Shown here: positions 1-11,900 of the stretch, in pieces
Layout: each line of letters opens with the position of its first letter
How positions within the stretch are numbered: the stretch's first letter is position 1
From: Paragonimus skrjabini miyazakii
Taxonomy: Eukaryota; Platyhelminthes; Trematoda; Plagiorchiida; Troglotrematidae
Direction of reading: 5' to 3'
DNA length: 64,000 bases
Assembly: GCA_014338405.1 (NCBI GenBank)
Contig: JTDE01001507.1
Location: 46,551 to 110,550 of the forward strand
Made by a program: the position numbers and the translations under genes
The notes under the pieces: generated by a model
The model's database searches: none
What the model was told of the DNA's origin: nothing
Seen by the model: only the letters and a program-made list of their open reading frames with translations

Positions 1-2439
1 TTGTTTTTATCTATTTGCGTAATGATTTGGTTAAAATGATATAATTAAAGTTTTGTTTGTTAATTTCGAATATGATGACAACACGTTTTTTTTTTACAAA
101 GTTTGCTACTTAATGAGCGGAACACAATACACGTGCTTCAACATCACTGTGTGCTCTCAAGTCACGGCTAACTCGCGTGCGCCTAAGAGGGTATCTCATC
201 ATTTTCTGTATCTCCGGATCCATAGAATTGCTATCACCAAAATGAATTAAGTTTTCTAACTATGTCGATGTTTTTGATCTGTGTGTGACGTATTGCAGAA
301 GTTTAACCAAACACCCTTACTAGATGACCTACTTCAGTGGAACTAGTGGTTAAACAATCATAACCTTCCAGTTGTGACTGTTTTGTTTACGCTGGTTGTT
401 GACAATCGTTACGGAAAACTTAACGAAAGGTTACATACTTCTTTGTGTTAAAATATTCACCGATTCTCTGACCACCGTAAAAATATCTTCATGAACGTTG
501 ACAGACTTATACTTCATGTGGCCCACTTGAATAGAAGGAATTTTCATTTAAAGACCAGCTGAAACTTACCATGAATTTAGAAAATCGAGTTACGGTCGTT
601 AAACACATTCACAAAGGGTGGCTTAATGCGGTGGTACAAAGTTCATAAATATGTTTTCTTTAGCAATGTCCAATTCCGTGTAAGTCGCGCAAAACGACTG
701 TCTGACAAAATTCTTGTGAATATCCATTACCCCCGACTCGCGAGAATCCCGAAACATTTGAACGCTCTCGTAAAAAAGCTTATGCAAATGATTCTGTGAC
801 ATTAAACAGTTAATCAATGAGTCATTATTCAGACAGGTTCTAAGCTAATTCAAGACTCATTTCTTCAGAGCATACTGAACAGCTGAATATGTAACAATGT
901 GAGCTGTTTTTCTATATCGTTTAATGACCGTCAGGTTCGAATTCTCGCTGACCCATTTTCATCCGCCCGTTACAAAACACACTGGTTTGATTTTCATGTA
1001 TTACTGTTGGTTTTTACAGCTAAAGTTTTACCTTTATTTGCGTACAAAATATTTTGTTGGCCGAACTGCTCAAAGCTTAACAAAGTCGGTTTAACCGAAT
1101 CCAAAGAATGATGGAAGATTGCGAACAATGTCTAAGTTGCCATAGTAACAAACTATGCTTAATTTGTTGTGTGCTTATCGTTAATTTTGAATTATTGATT
1201 GTGATGACGGCAACGTTTACACTTCACAAAAAGGGTGTTCCAAATTGTTTACAATAATAGTTCTGTGATAAGAACTTAGGCTGACACAAACAGATGCACC
1301 TCGAAAAAATTCGTGCAAATGTAGGATGCACAACCTTGTAACGCGTCAGATTTCACTAAAAAGCCCACAATGTGATACCTGTTTCAAATTTTCACCTGGC
1401 TGGTCTAGTAACAATGAGAAACCTACTTTGGTTTCATCCTGATTTACCCGAGATATACATGGCTCGCACTTTCAATCGAAAAACTGTCTACTGAAGTTGA
1501 GTGGACTTCAAATGAATGGTTAAACTGGAAGTTATTATTTTAAACGCGACTGTCAGTTGACGCACCAGATCGGCCAACAATGTTTGTCCAAATGTCACCG
1601 GTGTTAGGTTACTGGCTCAGGGTGGACGGAACGCAGACGACCTTTCCCGCGGCTGCATCCGTATCTCAATCGTCAATGTTCTACGTTCGCTTGCTCAACA
1701 CGTTTGGGCCACCTGCAAAAATACGCTCGCACATCATGTCGATATTTCAGGTCAAGTTTTTTTAAAATCAACTCTCGACCCCCTTTGGGTCGGTGTGGCT
1801 CATTTTGTGATGACTAGTTGTAGATAATACCGGAAACCAAGCGTCTCATACATTCGGTAGGGTACGTCCGTCTCGGTGGTTACAAAAACACGGTAGTGAC
1901 AAAAAATAAAGAGGGCCTAGTTACATTTCGTTCTGGTAAGTGGCAGCGTGGATGAGAATCGCTCATTGCGGGTATGTCCATCGGTTAACTGTCTGATGAA
2001 CGCGTTAATGCGACAAACGAGTTGAAACAGAAAAGGTGCCAGTCAACAGGAACTGTGTGTTTCTGCAACTGCGTATAGTGAGACACTACAACCTCTGGAA
2101 CAACGACTTACTTCGACGTAATCAGCACTGAGTCACGAGGCGCTAGTTGGTAGCAACAAATAGTGCAGTTTTATTTGGCCGAAGTCCAGTTTTATGGTTT
2201 CACTAGTTGGATGTCAGACAAATACGCAACATCATATCTTGAACCAACTGATGGGAAGTTTTTCTAATGTAACCGCGTAAACCAGTAACCCACAAAACGG
2301 ACCAGGGATTGCCAGAAGTGACAATATATATCTTCCGGGGATTTTTGGTTGCCGATACTGCCAGCACAAGCAGACATGTTGTCTGCCCGTCGGATGTGAA
2401 GCAATGACTCTTACGGTCTGACAGCCTGCAGGATTAACA
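1..2439. other. Upstream intergenic DNA, nothing recognised
   Basis: Only short open frames occur here (longest about 87 codons). None resembles a known family, shows plausible splice sites, or has an obvious partner elsewhere in the window. No simple repeat or RNA gene was seen. Confidence 0.5.
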
Positions 2440-2785
2440 TTTCTGCCAATCAGAATAGCCTGATAGCGTGTGTACACACACGTACACGCATCCAAGACAG
2501 ATTCGGCTGGTAACTGTTTGAGCGATTGAATTCTGCGCCCAAACTCGGGCAGCCGTTGCTATTAGCCAATCGATACGCACATCGGATGATCGGTTAAATA
2601 GCTGGATCCGCCTCCTCTGTCCTGGCCGCATTCGACCAACCAAACGGACAGAAAAGTCCATAAACTCGCCAATAGGTTTGCACGTGTGTTTGTATAACTC
2701 CCATTGGTCGAGCATAACACCTGTTCTAGCTTGCATTTGCCGCTCGCAGTGTGTGGGATTACACGCAAAATCTCACAGTGTACCT
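2440..2785 (+). promoter_or_regulatory. Candidate TPPP promoter/5' region with a cluster of CCAAT boxes
   Basis: Four CCAAT pentamers lie in about 260 bases upstream of the TPPP start: direct copies at 2446-2450, 2566-2570 and 2669-2673, and one inverted copy (ATTGG) at 2703-2707. This stretch is also richer in GC than its surroundings. CCAAT boxes are known binding sites for NF-Y and often cluster near transcription start sites. That they act here is inferred. A trans-spliced leader acceptor or a non-coding first exon further upstream cannot be excluded. Confidence 0.35.
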
Positions 2786-2973
2786 ATGAAAAACATGACC
2801 ACGGATTTACAAACCTCGTTCAACGCGTTCTGTAATTTTGTGAAAAAAGGCTCGAATACAGCCACAGATAAAACGCTTAAAAAAATTTGCACCGATTGCC
2901 ACATTTACGGCAAGGGTTTGGATGCAAACCGAGTGGATATTGAGTTTCGAGCACACATTGGAAATACCAAGCG
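2786..2973 (+). CDS. TPPP: TPPP coding exon 1 (start codon and first half of the p25-alpha domain)
   Basis: The exon encodes residues 1-62 plus two bases of Arg63. The helical pattern of the p25-alpha domain is visible: DLQTSFNAFCNF near the start, then LKKICTDCHIYGKGLDANRVDIEF, which matches the family layout of an F..F/C-rich first helix followed by a K-C-K/T-D-C segment and a D-I-x-F segment. Two ATGs are in frame, at 2786 and 2795. The second, giving MTTDLQT, resembles vertebrate starts more closely, so the protein may be 164 residues instead of 167. The frame stays open upstream to at least 2678, but with no ATG. The donor is CG|GTACGT at 2974. The very large intron that follows isolates this exon from the rest of the gene. 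Confidence 0.9.
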
Positions 2974-5900
2974 GTACGTTCTCGAACCTTAGAATTTTCA
3001 TCAATATCTGCCCACGATAAATGACCTTGACTTTCAAGCTCAGGGTCTGTCAGCTGATGGATTCTGGAATATGACACTATTTGACACGTAACGTTAGACG
3101 TAGTTAGTAACAGTAACATAATAAAGCATTGTAATTAGTTGTTATATCCGATTAGGGTGGACCCACGAAAAACTAACGTCCTTGTCATCGTCAGCTTGTT
3201 GCTTGTATCATCAAGTATAATTTGGTATAGTCAGGTCCAAAATTGTTTCCGTTATGGTTTTATCAGAACACAAATTCAGCATTTCCAGTCCTCAAGTGTT
3301 TCCAGGTTTATCTGTTAAAGGCGCAAGAAACTTTTGTTACAAAGTCCCTCATTGGTATTCTGTGCGCACTGATAGATTTTCCTGTTGAATGCAGTTTAAC
3401 TATCTCCTGGCAGATTGAGCTAAACAACAGGAATTTTGCAAACCCGCACAAAGTTGCCCCATACTGATCTTTCATCACAAAGTTCAACGAGTTCGTTTAA
3501 AATTCACAAGACTCAAAGGGTAATTTATGACTGTCTCTGTTTAATCTTCAATAGGCTTTTTTTGCTGTAAAGACCGCCCTAATTTCTGTATGTAATTTTC
3601 ACGATAATAACGGAATAGTTGCTCATTACATTACCACTGTATCTTCAGGTCGGGAGTATTTGTACACGTTACGGTTATCGTAGGTTGCACAACATCACAC
3701 AGACTATCTAGTTCTAGAAAGCTGCAGGTGTGGTTACCATATGAGTATTTGTACTCAACCTTCTGCACCTAACCTCTTCACTGGTCGACTGAATTTTGTC
3801 GTCGCATCATCTACCTGGTCACCTTGAAAGTCCCCACAGTTTTGAGAACTCAGGTCTAACAAGATGCACTTCTGTGATACTTATTAGTTTGTACACAAAT
3901 TAAACACCATTATATTCAGCATACTTTTTGATTGCTTGGTGAAAAATGCATATATTCTACCTGTTTAAAATGGTGAGCCTCTCGAAGCCAAGGTCGTTTT
4001 CAGGGTGTTTTTTCTAAAAACAAGCTTTCCTAAGAAAGTTGGCAAGACATGGAACGAGAGAAAATCTGTTGGTATATATATTCGAATGGATATGACTAAT
4101 AGAGCAAATTTCCACTATCCAGCTGGAGTAGGTTGTGAAAGGTTATTTTGAAAAATGAGTTGTAACACTGTAGCGTAAAAATAGTTGACCTCTCGTACTC
4201 TGGTACGTAATTTCTTTTGATTCAGTATCAATTCATCACCGTATAACTCCACTGTAAATGTTACACACATTTTGCAAAAAGCTGTACTGTAGTGATTCGG
4301 CAGTGAACCATCATTGTTTGGTTTGTTCATCGATCAGAAAGGTTTCTTCTTTCAAATTACTCTGACAACCTTCTGACATCATTGTGCAAATAACATTTTT
4401 CGTCACAAATAATAAATCGTGACAGGACAGACTGATAAGTAATTCCCAACAGCAGTAAAACACACACCTTCAAGTTTTCTTCATCAGAATCCTTATCAAT
4501 TCACACAATACCCGCTTATCTTGCATTATTTTTTGTTTTCATAGTCAAGTGATTTCGTAGGGTATGAAACAACGTGTCGGCTTTTCGCGAAGTCTGCACA
4601 GACTCCGATACAAGTAGCTATAACCAATTGTTTCAAACGACCACCGTGACGGGTTGCGGTTGTCACCTGCGAGCTTCACACCTTGTAACTTGAAACTTGC
4701 AATACATTCACACAGTGACCTATTAGTGCATAACCACCAAATGTTACTGGTTATCCTACAAATGTCTCTGGTTTAATGTCAAAGCGCAAATTAAATCTCT
4801 TAGAGCGGTCAAAATCATATTCTATCGGATGACATTTTAAGACAAATGTATACGCGAAAAATGCCAAAATTACATAATGCTTTACAAATTTAAGCGAAAA
4901 ATAAAGCCATGACAAGTAAAATGATAGACAACACAGTCAGTTAGTTTGTTATAAAGAAAAAAACGTAAACATTTTTTCCCGTCAACAAATCAGCCAATGA
5001 AGACAGTAAGTTGATATTACACGATTTATGTCAGGATAAGTTTCACCGCATCTTTATGAGTGCATATTACAGACCATTTGCATGTCAGTTTGAGAAAGCG
5101 GACAAGATAACAGAGGAATTCAATTGTCAGAGTCCACAATCACTGTCACTACCAAGGTAGTGACAACCCTACAAACAGTTGTTTCTAAACCCACACCACG
5201 TGTTTGGACTTTCGGATTTGCAACTGCCTCAGCATAACGCAGTATTCGCCTGTGTGACGTTGAGTAGATAACGCAAAATGCCGTTGTGGGATCACATTGG
5301 TGTTGCGTCATTAGAATATGACGCTCAATGTATGATGCACGCTCTCTGTTTCTATGCGCCACTGTGACGTCATGTGCTTGCGTGACTCGTTTCTTGACCC
5401 ACTTCGGGATGTGCTTTATGTACCGGGTTCTCAACTGGTGCTCAGTCATGCCTATGTAGGATGCCCCGCATTCACATCGATATTCATAGGTAACGTTAGA
5501 CCTGGCTGACTCGTGTACCGGTTGTTCCACACAGGACGTTGGAATCCGGAGTGTTCTGAACAGAATCACTAGGACCACTGTATTGTATGTCCTCGCAATA
5601 AAACTGACCAGACAACGGTGAATAAGTTGGCACACATCAGCACACATCATCAGGCGAAGAAGTATCAGCTTTTTAGACAATGCATCGGGTCGTATTCATA
5701 CGCCAGTGGGACGTTTAATTCTTGTACTAAACAGTTTAGGGTAACCGTTTAGTTGTACAGTAGTCTTTAACATAACCGTCACTTCTCCCACAGTATCTTC
5801 AGTGCTAATACATCTGGCGCGATAAAACAAAATGTGAATCAAACTTTGTTCATAGGATCGTAAAACAAAGCTTTCAAAATGCAGGTATTGACTTGTCCAA

Positions 5901-8900
5901 GTGCTCTTGCGATGGACGCTTCGTTGAATCGAGCCATCTGCATTTCTTCTGGTGCTTTCTGATTTGGTGCATTGTATTGGTTTACAGACGAAGGTATCGT
6001 TAAACCACTATTAGTTATCCTTGGGTTGATTGTCCAGTATGTTACCGGTCGGATCCATACGATCCATAAATTAGATAAAGTTTGGACCTGATATCAATGT
6101 ATGCTGCAGGTTAAAAGTCACTCTTGTTCAGCAACAACTTTCTTGTTCACATTATTTTCACTGGATTATTAATAACCAGCTATTGGGAACGGTTAGTTGA
6201 CATATACATACAGATTTGAACTGGCTGGGGATAGAGAAAGAATGGATGCATTAGGGAGTTGGAATAGGAAAAACGGAAAAGGTTGTTTCAACGTTAGTTA
6301 GCAGAGCAGATGCCCAAAAAATCTGTTTTAGGCTTATCAGGCTAACAAGAAGACATACATTGCGCTATGCATGCATTGTATTTATTTCCATTGGTCGATT
6401 ACATAGGATATTCAGTTATCTCCAAGTTGAACATCACCCACAACTGATCGCAGCTGTCGCATCCTCATAGAATTTCCAGTCGGCCCTTTTCAAAAAGAAG
6501 CACTAGACTCGAGTTTCGCTCTCATTAGAGCTCGTCAGTAGTGCATATCCTTGCCACTGCCGGGACTAGAACCACGGCGATGATAATTCGGTCAGTGGCG
6601 TATTGGTAAACATGGTTGCCTCATGAACAGCGTGGCCGTGGTTCTAGTCCCGGCAGTGGCAAGGATATGCACTACTGACAAGCTCTAATGAGAACGAAAC
6701 TCAAGTCTAGTGCTTCTGCCATGCGAAGGGGGCCGACTGGATAGTCTATGGGAATACGACATCTGCGATCAATTGTGGGTGGTGTTCAACTTAAAATTAA
6801 CCGAGTCCTCGACTACTCATCAGTATCATTCAGTTATATTTGTTTATGGCATGACGACAAAACAATGGAACGAAGGAACGTCACATGGGTGTAGTTTGGA
6901 TGGGGTAAATAATTTCAAGGTCGCGGCTGCAAACTTGATTTCATCGGCGCCTTATGCAAACTGACGGGTGACGCATGGCTCTGGATCAACAACTCTTCGG
7001 TAAGCATCAGCATCCTGGGACTGTGATACCTTAGTGAGATCATAAACAAAATGGTGAAGTCACCCAGGTGACCTGTTGTTATTCGAGGTTCGCAAATGTA
7101 ATTAGACAGTTTAAAAAGTATATGAATGTTTGTATGCAACAGCTCTCAGTATCACAATAGCATCGACGTTCTATGAACAATCTCATCATCTTGAGTCCGA
7201 GGTCTGGAAGACACACCTTACCCATTTCTGCGTTTGGCAACAAGACACTGTGACTTCGTGCATTATATGGAAGCGAACAAATAGAAGAGTATAAACTGGA
7301 ATCTGAAGTGTACAAGATGTGCATGCTAGCAACACCGGATTCATAGTCTCCCAATCATATATTGACCAGTTTCTCATTTTGTGTGAAGGATTGTCGGATG
7401 ACTAACTTGAATTTCCCTCATATCCCGGAATTACAGGCCTAATAATCAGTAATAACTTGAATGGAAGTGAAAACCCAAGTAGACAGTCGAATAAGTTCCT
7501 CGTATTCTGGAGCAGGAAACAACCAAAGGCAATGGGTTGGTTTTGTCCCGTTTTAGTTGCTGACTGACTTAATTAAGATTCGACCGTGAAACCCAGAAAA
7601 TTCGGGTTAATGAAGACCAGGCAAGTTTTAAATCGACAGTGACTATAGTTTATTTTACGGCATATCTTGGAGCAAAGATATTTTTACAGCCGGTCAATGG
7701 TCATGGTCTTTTTAAATCTAACGGCTAACTCTGACTCAGCCGATTATAACATCTTCCGAAAATGTCTCTTTTATGTAAGACTATTGTAAACGAACGTGAA
7801 ACTGTTAACGTCATGGTACGATTAGTTTGCTTAAAAATGATCCCTGCGGGATTAAGGGCACCTGGTTAATTTTACCCAAATTAACGGGATTGAGTATAGT
7901 TTACAACTAGGTCCACCAACCTTGACAGATGTGATAAATGGTTTTGATAGCTCGGTTGCTTCTCATGAGTTTGTAGAGATATTTGTAGTGGAACCAAAAA
8001 AACAATCGACAATGTCACAAAATAATCTACAGTAACCGTCTACGATAAATTCCACCGTACTACGTTTGCTATAAGTTAGAAGAACACCCCTCTTCAATAA
8101 CAGAGTAACTCCAGCGAATTCAATTCTTCCAGTGTACTAAAATCGACTGTTGCCGCAGTTAACTCCCGGTAACAATGACCACGTGCAAGCAGAAATCGAG
8201 GCGCACGAGAACGAAGTGTGTATTTATTCAAACAATAGACAAGTAGTTTATATGTTCAATGAACATAACAGGTATGAAGAATAGCAGGCAACAAGTGGTC
8301 CAAAGGGTAACAGACTCAACATATCTTATTGGGCATATGGACAACTATGTGGGGTCTTCAGCTATCAGGGGGTGTTCTCCATGGGTATTCCATCTTTGTC
8401 TTCCTGTCCAACTCCGTCACGGGCGGCAGTTCAGAAAGTGCTCTCGGGAAATCCGGTGATCATGGCGTAGATTTTCTTCTCGGTGCTAGGTTGATTGACA
8501 CAGACTTTGCTTAACTTTTCGTCTGAAAGCACGCTGACGGTGTCGATGCAAGCCATTCACTTGAGACCTGGCGGTTTCACCCACATCCGTGGCATTTTCT
8601 CGTAAGCTTGCCAAACAATCACTGAAATATTAAAGAATGTGGTGAAGGCAACTCTTGATTGGATCACCAGCGTCATCTTTGATGTCGCAAAGACGTCCAG
8701 TTAGCGCTGGAGATGAAGAGGGCGAACCATCTGTGTATGAGCCTTTATAGCTGTTACGATTGATTACGACTCAACCAACCGCACAATCGGTAAAGAACTA
8801 TAACCATTTACGAATAAGTGAAACAAGTAAGCTAAAATGCACACGCATTCTAACATGTGAAGCACGAGAAAACGCAAACAATCACTAAGGTAACATAACT

Positions 8901-11900
8901 GTTTGCAAGACTAAGTAAAAATGGTCGCCCAAATAGAAAATTAACGTCAAACAAAGAGCTGTTGGTTAATTTAATTGATATTTCACTAATTTTACCAATT
9001 CCACGCCAAGCCAAACCGACTTGTTCATCAGTCAATTCCTACCTTCATATCGTGTATCACTTTGACAAACTTAACAGAAATCCTATCATATATAACTGTC
9101 TAATGCATGCTAGTGCTCTTTTAATACATCCAAGTTAATCAATGACACTTTGGAGTTATTACATGATGACTTATACTATTCAACAGCCGCCGGCTTAATG
9201 AAAAGTAGCACGCCTTCGTTTTGGTTTAAATAAGTACACTAGTTACCACATCTTCGACTACTGGAATCGATTTAAGAGTGGCCAACAGGATATTAAAACT
9301 TGCCTTCTAGCAAAAAGGTGTTTGATTGCAACCTAACCATTTTTGTGGTCTGTTGTATTCGAGTTGAGTATTGCTGGTGTTTAACTCTACTACGATATGT
9401 GTGTGACCTGTGAGTTTTGAGATGTTGACGTATACAGCCATAACATTGCTCCTCACGGATAAAATTGTGACATCTTTGTCTATGGCTCACAACGCATAGT
9501 TTTCCATTTATATGTTGCTTTGAGGTTCATCTTTCCCTAACCCACTTTAGTTCTCTCTCCGCTTAATCATGTACTCATGTTGGTTATAGGAACTTTTGAT
9601 CGAGTATCTGTCAGTCGTGTTGTCCACCCAAGGATGAGATAGACAAGTTCGTTTTAAGGGGATTCATTTGTGATCTGCTGCGGACTACTAATGTTTTGTT
9701 GTTACACTGACTGTGTTAAATTCTTGCTTAACAGTCGGCCTAATGGCTAGATGCAAAATAGTCCTTATTTGCAACCAGTACTAGAGTTGACAAGCAACGT
9801 TAGCAAGAGATGAAATGAGGATGCAAAATGTATGGAAACACTGGGTGCATCTGAAGACGGCTGGTGATAACAGCCGCCGAAGCGTTGATACAGAATGTAA
9901 ATCTGACATTAACACGACAGTACATGTAGAATGAAAAGTTGCCCTTGCTGCGTCCGCTTCTTTTCTTATTCTGCTGCTGAAACAAAAGACAGAATGAATT
10001 AAATCCAGATAAATCGCTTACGAGTATTTGTTTCATTTCATTCAACCTACTGCTAAAGCCTTGCTGTCCTTATCTCAGTGTACATTCACTAAATTGACGG
10101 TGCCAAGAGAGAGTGAATCACTGGGGTCATCCAAAAATTGCGTATCGTAGACCGACACAATCTTCATTATCATCGATGCATTTGTTGACTGAGTCTAAAC
10201 AACATCTTGCACTAATTGCAGCAAAAACTCTCCAGCTGACATTAGGATCTACATTCACTTTTCTAACCCATTTCAAATGAACTAACCAATGTGTTAGAAA
10301 GCCCAAATGGCTCGCTCCTCAGACGGATTCGTTGCAACGTGCCCCCTGCAACGGGTAGACACTGTAAAGTGGAGGGTATGCTGATGGGAGCAACACAACC
10401 CTGGATAGAACATAAGCTCACTTGAACGGTGTTACTCATGCTTAATATTTTTTTTATATTACAGAAAGCAATGCAGAATGATATTTCAATGGGTAGGGGA
10501 TTGTTCATAATTTTGTTTAGAGAACTGAGGATCCGTGGCGCGATTAAGCGTACGAGTGGCCAGGTAATATGTGGCTGATTTTTCATTCGAATATATAGAG
10601 AAGAACATTCCTGACGATCCATAAACACGACACAGGTTTTGTTACAACAAATCTACGGCCAATAAATCCGGTTTGCGATTTTCGATGGAAAATATCCAGG
10701 TTTAGTTTCTATACACATTTCTGTTGAGGTAAAGTGATCGGAAAACACCACAGGATGGCTAAGTAATGTTCTGTACATTAGGCGGAAAATTTCACCAACA
10801 TATTTTCCGAAAGGAAACGACTTCTTCTGAACTGGCTCATTCGGGTTTAACAGACCAGCAGACTGTTTGGTTTGACGAAGACGTTTCTAATAAGCAATGG
10901 TCAATTTTGATGAGTTTAAGAACATCACTTGTAACATATCACAAATTTGGCGAGTTGCCCATTAATATAGTCAGAAAATGAATTCACGCCCTGACAAAAG
11001 CTAAATTAACTGAGAATATACATCGTATAAAAGATCCAGATGTATTTGAATTTTCAACCTACTGATGTATTCCCGATTGCTGAGTTATAAATCGGAATTA
11101 ACGTTTGGGTTACATCTAGTTCTTCCACTTCAGTTTTACTTCAACCACTAGACACTAGTGAGTGTGATTGTACTTCTAGACATGAGGATTTGGTTAGCTA
11201 AGAGTTATTAACTCGCTGGTTTTCTAACCAGAGGTATCCGATTTCGGTGTCTGTTCTATTCGGTCCAACATACACCCTATTATTCAGCCCTATTTGATGC
11301 CCAACTTTTGAGAATCACGTGCTTTTCAAAATTGCCCAGCTGAAACGGATCACCTTGAGAAGAAAGTTAGTATTTGGCATAAAGTACGTCCAAATTGCAG
11401 ACTACTAAAAGACTGCGGACTACAGGAAGTTGGATCTGCTTTTACGTTGGACGGTTCCAAATAATGGTATGAGGTAATTTCGTTAAAACGTCTTGGGGAA
11501 TCTCGAAGATAGTGGAATGTGGGCGAGTAGAAAATACTTACCGAGAATGTAAAGACAATTGCTTGGCTGAAAGCAAACTCACTTACCACCTGTCGATTGC
11601 AAAGCAGACACAATTCGACATACAGAAGGCAAAGACTTTCAGTAGTCTGGTGCGAAGTATGGACAGCAGCTTCGCGCTATAGGGAGGGCTATGATAGGTG
11701 AATTGTCGGGTGACTAGACTTCGGTTTCTAAATTTAATTGCATGAACCCTTCAAGAGATGGCGATGTTTAGACGAAAAAACTGGCGATGAAGTAACGTTG
11801 CACACTTCTGTTAACGGATGACCAAGCGTGCAAAAATAATTCAGCTGTTATAGACTTTAAACTTCTTCGGCTAGGCAGAATCTAATGAAAAATAAATCAT

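Noticed and set aside
8150..8760. GC-richer patch considered as an old LTR or retroelement
   Set aside because: No paired repeat and no coding motif could be found on either strand.
10263..10628. 121-codon minus-strand open frame in TPPP intron 1
   Set aside because: Within chance expectation, no motif and no conservation evidence.
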